The position numbers were made by a program, and so were the translations under genes. The notes below the pieces were generated by a model. The model did no database searches. It saw only the letters and a list, made by a program, of their open reading frames with translations, and had not been told where the DNA came from. 64,000 nt of DNA from the NCBI GenBank assembly GCA_963709155.1, contig CAVPVD010000003.1, positions 434,001 through 498,000 on the forward strand. Reading direction: 5' to 3'. Of this stretch, positions 1 through 8,975 are shown in pieces. Source of the stretch: Bog-159 sp963709155 (GTDB lineage: Bacteria; Acidobacteriota; Terriglobia; Bryobacterales; Bryobacteraceae). Each line of letters starts with the position of its first letter. Position 1 is the stretch's first letter.

Positions 1-1020
1 GTGGTGCGTCCTCTCGATACCATCGCCGCATATATTCCCGCGGGCCGCTATCCGCTGCCTTCGACGCTGATGATGACCGTGATTCCGGCGCAGGTAGCGG
101 GCGTGCCGAACATCTGCGTGGCCTGCCCGCGGCGGGTGCCGGAAATTCTGGGCACGGCGCGGATGTTAGGCGTCGAACGGGTGTTCCAGATGGGCGGCGC
201 GCAAGCCATCGCGGCATTCGCCTACGGTACGCGCACGGTGCCGCGCGCGGATCGCATCGTCGGCCCCGGAAGTATTTACGTGGCCGCGGCGAAGAAGTTG
301 CTGGCCGGCGAGGTGGGCATCGACTTCGTGGCCGGCCCCACCGAAATCCTGATTATTTCGGCCGATGGCAACCCGCGGCACCTCGCGGCGGATATGCTGG
401 CGCAGGCCGAGCACGATGTGGATGCGGCGGCCATCCTGCTGACTCCTTCAAAGCGGCTGGCGAACGCGGTGGCTCAGGAAATCGAGCGCCAGCTTGCGGA
501 TCTGCCCACTGCCGCCGTAGCGCGGCAGGCGATCCGGCGAAATAGCGCCATCCTGGTGGTGCGGTCGCTCGATGAAGCCGTGGACCTGGCGAACCGCTTC
601 GCCCCCGAGCACCTCAGCATTCCGGACGACCGTCTGCTGGCGCGCGTACAGCATGCCGGCAGCGTCTTCATTGGGCCGTTCAGCACGGAAGCGGCTGGGG
701 ATTACGCCTCCGGCCCCAATCACGTGCTGCCCACCAGCGGGGTGGCGCGGCTGCGCGGCGGGCTTTCCGTCGCCGATTATCTGAAAGTGATATCCGTGCA
801 GCGCCTGAGCCATGGCGCGTTGGCGGCGCTGGCTCCGGCGATTACCACGCTGGCGCGCGCCGAAGGATTGGAAGCGCACGCGCGCTCCGTCGAGGTCCGT
901 CTTGTGGGGCGGGCAATTCTGCCCGGGGTCCCCTCTGGGGACGCCTTTCAGGCGGCCAAGCCGGCTGGAAAGCCGGCTGCCAGGATTGGCCGCCCTCCAA
1001 GTCTTAGGCCCAAGCTATGA
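1..1020 (+). CDS. hisD: Histidinol dehydrogenase, 5' end outside the window
   Basis: HisD oxidises L-histidinol to histidine with NAD+ and zinc, the last step of histidine synthesis. The frame is already open at base 1. Compared with the usual ~430 residues, roughly 100 N-terminal residues lie upstream, so the first GTG is not the real start. Visible family segments are AQAEHD (zinc-ligand Gln and His), APEHL, the ASGPNHVLPT loop and EGLEAHA (C-terminal zinc-ligand His). The last ~35-40 residues after VEVR are not HisD-like; they are translated from a palindromic repeat (about 904-998) that occurs between genes elsewhere in the window. The stop overlaps the hisC start as ATGA. This is the first visible gene of a tightly coupled his operon. 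Confidence 0.95.
   Translation: MVRPLDTIAAYIPAGRYPLPSTLMMTVIPAQVAGVPNICVACPRRVPEILGTARMLGVERVFQMGGAQAIAAFAYGTRTVPRADRIVGPGSIYVAAAKKLLAGEVGIDFVAGPTEILIISADGNPRHLAADMLAQAEHDVDAAAILLTPSKRLANAVAQEIERQLADLPTAAVARQAIRRNSAILVVRSLDEAVDLANRFAPEHLSIPDDRLLARVQHAGSVFIGPFSTEAAGDYASGPNHVLPTSGVARLRGGLSVADYLKVISVQRLSHGALAALAPAITTLARAEGLEAHARSVEVRLVGRAILPGVPSGDAFQAAKPAGKPAARIGRPPSLRPKL
904..998. repeat. Palindromic repeat family A copy inside hisD 3' end
   Basis: Contains GGGCGGGCAATTCTGCCC, then AGCCGGCTGGAAAGCCGGCT, and ends near ATTGGCCGCCC. The same modules occur between genes at 40460-40513, 43945-43980, 52938-53020, 55391-55478 and 63975-64000. Here the repeat is translated in the hisD frame and forms the tail of the protein. 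Confidence 0.8.
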
Positions 1021-2090
1021 GTAAGCCTAAAGTGGCGATCCGCCCGCGTGAAGCGGTGCTCAACATGGCGCCCTACTCGCCGCCCAGTGCGGGCCGCGCC
1101 GGCAAACTGCGACTCGATTTCAACGAAAACACGGTGGGCTGCTCGCCGCGCGTCATCGAATATCTGAAGCAGAGCCTGGACGCGGGTGGTCTCGCCGTTT
1201 ATCCGGAATATGGCGAGGCCAAGGCCGCGGTGGCCGAATTCTTCCACGTCGCGCCGGAGCAATTCGTCTTCACCAACGGCACCGACGAAGCCATCCAGGT
1301 CTTCATCAATACTTACGTGGACGATGGCCAGGAAGTGCTGCTGCCACGTCCGGCCTATGCTATGTACCGTTTCTACGCGCAAGTGGCCGGCGCTACGGTG
1401 CGCGAGATCGACTACGAAGGTCCCAACATGGATTTTCCGCTGGCCGCGATCCTGGACGCCATCACGCCGGCCACGCGCGCCATCCTGATCGCGAATCCCA
1501 ACAACCCCACCGGCACGGGTCTGCCGCTGCCGGCGATCGAACGCATTCTGAAGCGCGCCGCCAAGGCGGTGGTCTTTATCGACGAAGCCTATTTCGAATT
1601 CAGCGGCGTAACCGCGCTGGGCCTCATCGAACACTCGCCCAACCTGTTCGTGAGCCGCACATTTTCCAAGGTCTACGGGATGGCGGCGATGCGCCTGGGC
1701 TGCCTGTTTTCACAGGCGGCGAACATCGCGTACCTGCACAAGGCGCAGTCGCCATATAGCGTGAATACACTGGCGATCCTCGCGGCGCAAGCGGCCATTC
1801 GCGACCCGGGCTACATCGAAAACTACGTGGCCGAGGTGCTGGCCGCGCGCGAACTGTTGTGCGTGGGGCTGGAACGGTTGCGGATCGGCTACGTGCCCAG
1901 CTCCGCGAATTTCGTCCTGATCCGCGCGGGCGAGCGGGCCATTGAGATTCGCGACCGCCTGCGCGAACAGGGTATCCTGGTGCGCGACCGTAGCTACGAA
2001 GCGCCCGGCTGCGTACGGATCACGGTGGGCACGCGCGAGCAGACGCGCCGCCTGCTGAGCGCCCTGGAGGAAATATGGATCGCCCGTTAG
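1017..2090 (+). CDS. hisC: Histidinol-phosphate aminotransferase
   Basis: HisC is a PLP-dependent fold-type I enzyme that transfers an amino group from glutamate to imidazole-acetol phosphate, giving L-histidinol phosphate. The 357-residue length is normal. The N-terminal LDFNENTVG, NPNNPTGTG and the PLP-lysine segment RTFSKVYGMAAMRLG (Lys about 218) are all visible, with a late R-rich substrate-phosphate region. The ATG overlaps the hisD stop (ATGA), and the 3' end overlaps the HAD gene by 16 bp, so translation is probably coupled. It lies within the his operon and shows nothing damaged. Confidence 0.96.
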   Translation: MSKPKVAIRPREAVLNMAPYSPPSAGRAGKLRLDFNENTVGCSPRVIEYLKQSLDAGGLAVYPEYGEAKAAVAEFFHVAPEQFVFTNGTDEAIQVFINTYVDDGQEVLLPRPAYAMYRFYAQVAGATVREIDYEGPNMDFPLAAILDAITPATRAILIANPNNPTGTGLPLPAIERILKRAAKAVVFIDEAYFEFSGVTALGLIEHSPNLFVSRTFSKVYGMAAMRLGCLFSQAANIAYLHKAQSPYSVNTLAILAAQAAIRDPGYIENYVAEVLAARELLCVGLERLRIGYVPSSANFVLIRAGERAIEIRDRLREQGILVRDRSYEAPGCVRITVGTREQTRRLLSALEEIWIAR

Positions 2091-2752
2091 TCGTATTCGA
2101 CATGGACGGCGTGCTGGTGGATGTAACTGAATCCTACCGCGAGACCATCGTGCGTACGGTGCAACATTTCGCCGGCGTGACGATGACGCACGCGCAGATT
2201 CAGGACTACAAAAACCAGGGCGGCTTCAACGACGATTGGAAACTGTCGCACCATTGCATCGCGCAGCACGGCACGGCCGTCGACTACCTGACGGTGGTCG
2301 ATTATTTTCAGGGCCTGTTTCATGGCAATGGCACGGACGGATTGATTCTGCGCGAACGCTGGATGGCGCGCGAGGGCCTGTTCGACCGGCTGGCGGCGCG
2401 CTTCGACCTGGCCCTGTTCACGGGCCGCATGCGGTGGGAAGCGCAGGTCACGCTGGACCGCTGCGCGCCGAACCTGCGGCTCAATCCGATCGTCGGGATG
2501 GAAGATGTGACCGAGCTGAAACCCGCGCCGGAGGGGCTGCTGAAGATCGCGGCCGGCGCACCCGGCAGGAAGATGTGGTACATCGGAGACACCATTGACG
2601 ATGCACGCTGCGCGCGGGCCGCGGGCGTCCCTTTTATCGGGATCGTATCGCGCACGAACGCGCGGCGGGCCGAGGTGACTGCACTGTTCGAGGCTGAAAA
2701 TGCGGTCGCCGTGCTCGACGATATCAATCAACTCGAAAGCGTGCTGATATGA
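2075..2752 (+). CDS. HAD-family phosphatase, candidate histidinol-phosphate phosphatase
   Basis: This is a haloacid dehalogenase-superfamily hydrolase of 225 residues. Motif I is FDMDGVLVD (catalytic Asp9 and Asp11). A central LFTGR supplies motif II, a Lys follows in KPAPEGLL, and motif IV is YIGDTIDDARCA, with a cap domain between motifs I and II. It overlaps hisC by 16 bp and hisB by 4 bp, embedded between the two steps that flank histidinol-phosphate dephosphorylation. The hisB downstream is monofunctional and lacks a phosphatase domain, so I infer this enzyme performs that step. The activity is not provable from sequence, and other small phosphoesters are possible substrates. Confidence 0.85.
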   Translation: MDRPLVVFDMDGVLVDVTESYRETIVRTVQHFAGVTMTHAQIQDYKNQGGFNDDWKLSHHCIAQHGTAVDYLTVVDYFQGLFHGNGTDGLILRERWMAREGLFDRLAARFDLALFTGRMRWEAQVTLDRCAPNLRLNPIVGMEDVTELKPAPEGLLKIAAGAPGRKMWYIGDTIDDARCARAAGVPFIGIVSRTNARRAEVTALFEAENAVAVLDDINQLESVLI

Positions 2753-3339
2753 TGCGCCGCGCCACGATTCAACGCCATACCAAGGAGACCCAAATCGGCG
2801 GGTCGCTGAAGATCGAAGGCCGCGGCACCTACCAGGTTTCCACGGGCATCCGTTTCTTCGATCACATGCTGGAGCTCTTCGCCAAGCATGGCGGCTTCGA
2901 TCTGAAACTCGCCGCGAAGGGCGATCTGGATGTAGACCAGCACCATACGGTCGAAGATGTGGGCATCGTACTGGGCCAGTTGTTCGCGAAAGCGCTGGGC
3001 GACCGGCGGGGCATCAATCGCGCGGGCTATTTCGTGCTGCCCATGGATGAAACCCTGGCGGTGGTCGCGCTGGATCTGGGCGGGCGGCCGGCTCTGGTTT
3101 ACCGCGACCGGGTGCGCGTGCGCCTGGTGGGCGATCTGCAAACCGAACTGGTGGAAGACTTCTTCGGCGGCTTCGTGAATCATGCCGGCGCGAACCTGCA
3201 CGCCCGCGTCCTTTATGGCCGCTCCAATCACCACAAGATCGAAGCCATCTTCAAGTGCTTCGCGCGCGCCTTGAAATACGCCTGTTCCACCGACCGGCGG
3301 CTGCGCGATCAGTTGCCCTCCACGAAGGGATTGCTATGA
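2749..3339 (+). CDS. hisB: Imidazoleglycerol-phosphate dehydratase
   Basis: HisB dehydrates imidazole-glycerol phosphate to imidazole-acetol phosphate using a di-manganese centre. The protein has 196 residues, the monofunctional form with no fused HAD domain. FFDHMLELFAKHGGFDL, DQHHTVEDVGI and the later NHHKIEAIFK carry the metal-binding His and Glu residues. Start can be ATG 2749 (overlapping the HAD stop as ATGA) or the adjacent ATG 2752. The end overlaps the hisH start, again as ATGA. It works with the neighbouring HAD phosphatase and HisC. Confidence 0.96.
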   Translation: MMRRATIQRHTKETQIGGSLKIEGRGTYQVSTGIRFFDHMLELFAKHGGFDLKLAAKGDLDVDQHHTVEDVGIVLGQLFAKALGDRRGINRAGYFVLPMDETLAVVALDLGGRPALVYRDRVRVRLVGDLQTELVEDFFGGFVNHAGANLHARVLYGRSNHHKIEAIFKCFARALKYACSTDRRLRDQLPSTKGLL

Positions 3340-3930
3340 TCGCGATCCTGGACTACGGTGCGGGCAATTTGCGGTCGGTCGAGAACACGCTCGCCGAAAT
3401 CGGCGCTCGATACACGCTGGTGAACGACGCCGCCCGATTGCGCGAGGCGCGGAAAATCATCCTGCCCGGGGTGGGCCATTTCGGGCAGATGATGCGGGCG
3501 CTGGACGCCATGCAGGTGCGCGATGCGCTCATCGCGCAGATCCGCGCGGGCGTGCCGTTCCTGGGAATATGTCTCGGCCTGCAGGCGCTGTTCGAGCGCA
3601 GCGAAGAGGCGCCCGAGGCGCGCGGCCTGGGCCTCTACCCCGGCACGGTGCGGCGCTTTCCCGCCGCCGCGCGCGTGCCGCACATGGGATGGAACCAGCT
3701 CGATGCGTGCGGCGCCACGCGGCTGCTCGCCGGCCTCGACCCGCGCGCCTTCGTGTATTTCGCGCACAGCTACTACGCGCCCGCCATTCCGCAGACTGCC
3801 GCGACGTGTACTTACTCCCTGCCTTACACGGCCGTGCTCGAAGCCGGCGCCACCTTCGGGGTGCAGTTTCATCCGGAGAAGTCCGGGCCCGTGGGGCTGC
3901 GCGTGGTGCGGAATTTCGTGGAGCTTCAGG

Positions 3931-3941
<11 letters not shown>
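3336..3941 (+). CDS. hisH: Imidazole glycerol phosphate synthase, glutamine amidotransferase subunit
   Basis: HisH is the class I glutaminase that supplies ammonia to HisF. The start is ATG 3336, giving MIAILDYGAGNLRSV; an upstream in-frame ATG at 3255 lies inside hisB and is not needed. The nucleophile lies in FLGICLGLQALF (Cys about 79), and the His/Glu pair in FHPEKS (about 179 and 181) completes the triad. The length of 201 residues is typical. The end overlaps hisF by 11 bp, which fits co-production of the two subunits of one complex. Confidence 0.96.
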
Positions 3942-4691
<750 letters not shown>

Positions 4692-4695
<4 letters not shown>

Positions 4696-5411
4696 TTTTC
4701 CCTTGCATCGATCTGATGGACGGCAAAGTCGTGCAGCTTGTGCAGGGGCGCGATAAGGCGCTCGAAGGGGACGCGCCGCTCGAAATGCTGCGCCGGTTCG
4801 CCGCTTTTCCCGAAATCCAGGTGATCGACCTGAATGCGGCCATGGGTACCGGCGCGAACGACGATCTGGTGCGGCTGCTGGCTGCGCATGCCAGCACACG
4901 CGTGGGCGGCGGAGTACGCACAGTGGAGCGCGCCCGGGCGCTGGTCGGGCAAGGCGCGCACCGGGTGATCATAGGAACCGCGGCCTTCGCCGCGCACGGC
5001 ATCCACGCGGCTTTTCTGGGGGAGTTGGCGGCGGCAATCGGCAAGGAGAGGGTGATCGTCGCGCTCGATTCTAAGGACGGTCGTATCGTCGTCAAGGGCT
5101 GGCGCGAGGCTACCCGGTTCCGCGCCGAAGAGGTGCTGGCGGCGCTGGAGCCTTATTGCGCGGGCTTCCTCTGCACTTACGTGGATAAGGAAGGCATGCT
5201 CGAAGGCACGGATCTCGACTGGTTCCGGCGGCTGCGCGCCGCCACGCCGCTCGAGATCACGGCCGCGGGCGGTATCACCACGCTTGCAGAGGTCCAGGCA
5301 TTACTGTCGATCGACGTGCACGCCGCTCTCGGCATGGCCGTCTACACCGGCCGCCTGCAATTGGACGATCTGGCGAAACTGGCGCGCGGGGTTTCCCCGC
5401 CACACTGCTAG
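4692..5411 (+). CDS. hisA: ProFAR isomerase, HisA-type (beta/alpha)8 barrel
   Basis: HisA isomerises ProFAR to PRFAR by an Amadori rearrangement. The start MIFPCIDLMDGKVVQ, at an ATGA overlap with hisF, carries the first catalytic Asp. GTGANDDL, VGGGVRT, VIIGTAAF and ITAAGGITT are the usual phosphate-binding loops, and the length is 239 residues. Where most HisA proteins have TDISRDG, this one reads TYVDKEGM; the acidic residue is kept but the surroundings differ, so it is a somewhat divergent HisA. It is the last visible histidine gene; hisG, hisI and hisE are not in the window. Confidence 0.93.
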
Positions 5412-5423
5412 AATCACAATCTG

Positions 5424-5972
5424 ATGCGGAAGTGGCTCACGCTGCCCAACCTGTTCACGCTGGCCCGGCTGGTGCTGGCGCCTTTCATCGTTTCCCTGAT
5501 TCTGAACCGGCGTGCCTTCGCGGCGTTGTCGCTGCTGGCCGTGGCCGCTGCCACCGACGTCATCGACGGCTACCTGGCGCGACATCTCGACGCCGCCAGC
5601 GCCGGCGGCGCGTTCCTCGATCCCATCGCCGACAAGCTGCTGCTGACCGGAGTTTACCTGGCACTGGCGCTGGCCGGCAGCGTGCGGTGGTGGTTCGTCG
5701 CCGCGATTTTTGGAAGGGACCTGTTCATCCTCACAGCCTCCGCGGTGGCGCTCCTGAAGACGAAGTTGCGTGCGTTTCCACCCAGTATCTGGGGCAAGGC
5801 CAGTACTTTTTTTCAGATCCTCACGGCGGTGTGTCTGCTGGCCCGCGACGCGTTCGGTTCCCCGCTTCCAGTTGCATTATCAGCCATCCTGATCTGGCCC
5901 ACGCTGGCGCTGACGGTCTGGAGCGGTGTTCACTACGGTTGGCGTGGGGCGCGGCTCTTAGGAATCCATTGA
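5424..5972 (+). CDS. pgsA: CDP-diacylglycerol--glycerol-3-phosphate 3-phosphatidyltransferase-like enzyme
   Basis: This integral membrane CDP-alcohol phosphatidyltransferase has 182 residues. The family signature D-G-x2-A-R-x8-G-x3-D-x3-D is complete (Asp48, Gly49, Ala52, Arg53, Gly62, Asp66, Asp70). The N-terminus MRKWLTLPNLFTLARL and about five hydrophobic segments are typical of PgsA, the committed step to phosphatidylglycerol. It starts 12 bp after hisA on the same strand, so it may be co-transcribed with the his genes. Other alcohol acceptors are possible in this family, so the exact substrate is inferred. Confidence 0.88.
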   Translation: MRKWLTLPNLFTLARLVLAPFIVSLILNRRAFAALSLLAVAAATDVIDGYLARHLDAASAGGAFLDPIADKLLLTGVYLALALAGSVRWWFVAAIFGRDLFILTASAVALLKTKLRAFPPSIWGKASTFFQILTAVCLLARDAFGSPLPVALSAILIWPTLALTVWSGVHYGWRGARLLGIH

Positions 5973-6017
5973 CGGGCGTGCTTCACGGGAGTAGTCTAGA
6001 AGTGGACGGGTTTGAAG

Positions 6018-6584
6018 ATGACTCGGTACACGCCCGCGCGGCATTATCTCACGTTCGGATTCGTAGCCGTCGGGCTGGCCGGCTTCTCGGCATGGCTGGG
6101 CCTGGATTGGATACCTGCCTTCATTCCCGCCGGACTGTTTCTGCTCAGCGCCGTGCTTTTGCTGGCGCTGGCTTTTCAACCCGCGGTCGAGATCCACGAA
6201 GGATACCTGGCGGTAGGCAAGCGTATTGTGCCGTGGATGGATATCCGGCGTTTGGATCGCCCCGGCAACTGGCTGTCTCCCCTGATCGTGCGCATTACGC
6301 TCTTCGACGATTCGCGCATGCTCCTGGTCTATCCGGGCGACCTGGATTCCTGCAATAGCCTGCTTCGGCATCTGCGCCGGCTATCCCGCGACGCGCTGAT
6401 TGACGGCGTACCTTACCGCCAGTTTTGGGGTGAAGTGCTGGCGCCCGGCGGCGACCGCCGGCCAGTTCCTCCGCCGCGCTACCGAATGCTGCTGCCGGAG
6501 GACGAAGCCGAAGTCGAGCGCCTCTATCAACGGTTGAAAACGGTCGGACATCTGGATCAGAAGAATTCCGCGGACGAGAAGTAG
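6018..6584 (+). CDS. Two-helix membrane protein with PH-like C-terminal domain, unknown role
   Basis: I do not recognise a specific family. ATG 6018 is preceded at 7 nt by GGACGGG, better supported than the in-frame TTG at 6012. Two hydrophobic segments (about residues 11-29 and 33-54) are followed by a soluble part with the pattern VEIHEGYLAVGKRIVPW, MDIRRL and IVRITLFDDS. That pattern resembles the short beta-strands of bacterial PH/DUF304-like membrane proteins. The C-terminus is charged. It sits 45 bp after pgsA and 3 bp before the DUF218 gene on the same strand, suggesting an envelope-related operon. Confidence 0.7.
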   Translation: MTRYTPARHYLTFGFVAVGLAGFSAWLGLDWIPAFIPAGLFLLSAVLLLALAFQPAVEIHEGYLAVGKRIVPWMDIRRLDRPGNWLSPLIVRITLFDDSRMLLVYPGDLDSCNSLLRHLRRLSRDALIDGVPYRQFWGEVLAPGGDRRPVPPPRYRMLLPEDEAEVERLYQRLKTVGHLDQKNSADEK

Positions 6585-6587
6585 TCC

Positions 6588-7190
6588 GTGGCGCGACGGT
6601 CCTCTCTTTTTCTCAAATCCCTCGTCTGTATTGTTATCGTCCTGGCGCTGGCGGTGGCCGCGCACTCGTGGTGGCTGGCGGCTCTCGGCCGCATGTTGGT
6701 GCGCGACGAAGGACCCGCCAAGGCGGAAATTGCCGTGGTGTTGGCGGGCGATTACTCCGGCAACCGTGTGCTGCGCGCCGCGGAACTGGTGAAGCAAGGT
6801 TATGTCCCCAACGTGCTGGTGAGCGGTCCGCACTTGATTTACGACTTCTACGAATGCGACCTGGCGATTCCCTTTGCCGTGAAGCGCGGCTATCCGGAGA
6901 TGTGGTTCATCCGCGCGCCCAACGAGACGCGCAGCACGCGCGCGGAATCTTCTACGATTTTGGCGGATCTGCGGCGGCGCGGCGTGCATCGATTCTTATT
7001 GGTCACCAGCGACTTTCACACCGCGCGCGCCGCCCGCATCTATCGCGCCGCGGCGCCCGATATGGATATCCGGGTAGTGGCCGCGCGCGACGAATTCTTC
7101 AGCGCGGACGGCTGGTGGCGCAATCGCGAGGGCCGCAAGACCTTCCTGGTCGAGTTCCTCAAGACCGTAGCCAACGCCCTGGGGATGTAG
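6588..7190 (+). CDS. YdcF/SanA-like DUF218 protein
   Basis: A single N-terminal membrane helix (about residues 8-28) is followed by a DUF218 domain: AEIAVVLAGDYSGNRVLRAAELVKQG, described here by its AEIAVVLAGD start, then VPNVLVSG, an acidic NETRSTRAES stretch, and LVTSDFHTARAARIYRA. Family members such as SanA and ElyC act in envelope or peptidoglycan-related functions whose chemistry is not well settled. The start is GTG 6588, three bases after the preceding stop. An ABC exporter follows 4 bp later, so the four genes from pgsA probably form one transcript. Confidence 0.85.
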   Translation: MARRSSLFLKSLVCIVIVLALAVAAHSWWLAALGRMLVRDEGPAKAEIAVVLAGDYSGNRVLRAAELVKQGYVPNVLVSGPHLIYDFYECDLAIPFAVKRGYPEMWFIRAPNETRSTRAESSTILADLRRRGVHRFLLVTSDFHTARAARIYRAAAPDMDIRVVAARDEFFSADGWWRNREGRKTFLVEFLKTVANALGM

Positions 7191-7194
7191 CGTC

Positions 7195-8934
7195 ATGTGG
7201 GAATCGTTGCGTACCGTACGGGTTTACTTGTGGCGCTACAGGCGAGGTCTCGCCCTGGGCCTTGGCGCACTGGTATTGAAGGACTTCGCGGGCGCCGCGC
7301 AGCCGCTGGCGATCCGCGCCGCGATCGACGCGCTGTCGCATACCTCGGGCCTCCACCGGCTGTTGCGCTATGCGGCCCTGCTGGTAGGGCTGGCCGTGGT
7401 CAAGGGCCTGTTCCAATACTGGATGCGCGTGATCATTATCGGGATCTCGCGCGACATCGAGTACGACCTGCGCAACGACTTGTTCCGGCACCTGGTCGAG
7501 CTTTCGCCGGACTACTACGGACGGGTGCGTACGGGCGATATCATGGCGCGCGCCACGAACGACCTGAACGCGGTGCGCATGATGCTGGGTCCGGGCATCA
7601 TGTATTGGACCGAAACCAGCCTCACGTTCCTGCTGGCGATCGTCATCATGGTGACGGTGGATTGGCGCCTGGCGGTGCTCGCCATCCTGCCCGCGCCGCT
7701 GGTGAGCCTGGCGGTAATCTTCTTCGGGCGTGCCATCCACGCGCGCTTCGAGCGCATCCAGGCGATGTTTTCCGATATCAGCAGCCGCGTGCAGGAGAAC
7801 CTGGCGGGCGTGCGCATGGTGCGGGCTTTCGTGCAGGAAGATGCCGAGATCCGCCACTTCGAGAAGCTGAACCGCGCCTACATCGCCGAGAACATCCGGC
7901 TGGTGCGCATCTCGGGCGTGTTCCAGCCGCTGCTGGAGGCACTGATCGGGCTTACGTTCCTGGCGGTGCTCTGGTATGGCGGCGGGCAGGTGCTCACGGG
8001 CCGCATTTCGTTGGGCAGTTTCGTGATGTTCAACACCTACATGGGTATCCTGGTTTGGCCCATGATCGCATTGGGATGGGTGGTGAACCTGATGCAGCGG
8101 GGCGGCGCGTCGCTCGACCGGATCAACCAGATCTTCCACGAGAAGCCCGGCATCGCGGCGCCGCCGCATCCGGTTGCCTTAGGGAGGGTGCGCGGCGAGA
8201 TCGAATTCCGCAACGCGTCTGTGGCTTTCCCCTCCGGGCGGGCGCTCGACAACGTGAGCCTTACGATCGCGGCGGGCACTACGGTCGCGGTGGTGGGGCA
8301 CACCGGATCGGGCAAGAGCACGCTGGTGGGACTGGTGCCGCGGCTGATGGACCCCACCGAGGGGCGCGTGCTGCTGGATGGCACGGATCTGCGCGATCTA
8401 TCGCCGGCGGAACTGCGGCGGCACATCGGATTCGTGCCGCAGGAGACGTTTCTGTTCAGTGCGACGCTGGCCGGGAACATCGCGTTCGGCGTGGAGAGCG
8501 CCACGAAAGAAGAGATCCGCCGGGCGGCGGAGTTGGCCGGACTGGCGAGCGATATCGAGTCGTTCCCACAGGGTTACGAAACCATAGTGGGCGAGCGCGG
8601 CATCACGCTTTCCGGAGGCCAGAAGCAGCGCACCGCGATTGCCCGCGCGATCCTGCGCAACCCGCGAATCCTGATTCTGGACGACGCACTTTCGAGCGTG
8701 GATACACTGACCGAAGAGCGCATTCTGGAAGGGTTGGAGAACGCCATGCGCGGACGCACCGTGATCCTGATCTCGCATCGCGTTTCGACCGTGCGGCAGG
8801 CTGACACGATCGTGGTGCTGGAACACGGCCGCATCGTAGAGCAAGGCACCCACGCCGAACTGGTAGAGGCGGGCGGTTACTACGCTGACCTTTCACGGAA
8901 GCAAATGCTGGAAGAAGAGCTGGAGGCTATTTGA
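7195..8934 (+). CDS. ABC exporter, fused membrane and ATPase domains (MsbA/multidrug type)
   Basis: This 579-residue half-transporter works as a dimer in the inner membrane. Residues about 15-310 form the six-helix exporter domain, including RTGDIMARATNDLNAVR typical of this class. The ATPase domain follows with Walker A GHTGSGKST (Lys about 374), Q-loop VPQETFLF, signature LSGGQKQRTAIARA, Walker B ILILDDALSSVD and a switch His in ISHRVST. The substrate cannot be read from sequence; lipid or drug export would fit the pgsA neighbourhood. It is the last gene before a strong hairpin terminator. Confidence 0.93.
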   Translation: MWESLRTVRVYLWRYRRGLALGLGALVLKDFAGAAQPLAIRAAIDALSHTSGLHRLLRYAALLVGLAVVKGLFQYWMRVIIIGISRDIEYDLRNDLFRHLVELSPDYYGRVRTGDIMARATNDLNAVRMMLGPGIMYWTETSLTFLLAIVIMVTVDWRLAVLAILPAPLVSLAVIFFGRAIHARFERIQAMFSDISSRVQENLAGVRMVRAFVQEDAEIRHFEKLNRAYIAENIRLVRISGVFQPLLEALIGLTFLAVLWYGGGQVLTGRISLGSFVMFNTYMGILVWPMIALGWVVNLMQRGGASLDRINQIFHEKPGIAAPPHPVALGRVRGEIEFRNASVAFPSGRALDNVSLTIAAGTTVAVVGHTGSGKSTLVGLVPRLMDPTEGRVLLDGTDLRDLSPAELRRHIGFVPQETFLFSATLAGNIAFGVESATKEEIRRAAELAGLASDIESFPQGYETIVGERGITLSGGQKQRTAIARAILRNPRILILDDALSSVDTLTEERILEGLENAMRGRTVILISHRVSTVRQADTIVVLEHGRIVEQGTHAELVEAGGYYADLSRKQMLEEELEAI

Positions 8935-8967
8935 ACGGGCCGCCGGATGTACGGCGGCCCGTTTCTT
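8934..8967. terminator. Bidirectional-looking hairpin terminator
   Basis: A perfect 11-bp stem AACGGGCCGCC (8934-8944) pairs with GGCGGCCCGTT (8953-8963) around an 8-base loop, followed by TTCTT. It starts at the last base of the ABC transporter stop codon and lies 12 bases before the end of the convergent secreted-protein gene, so it can serve both. Confidence 0.8.
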
Positions 8968-8975
8968 GGAACGGC

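Noticed and set aside
3255..3335. Upstream start for hisH
   Set aside because: It would add 27 non-homologous residues from inside hisB; the ATGA overlap start at 3336 fits the family.
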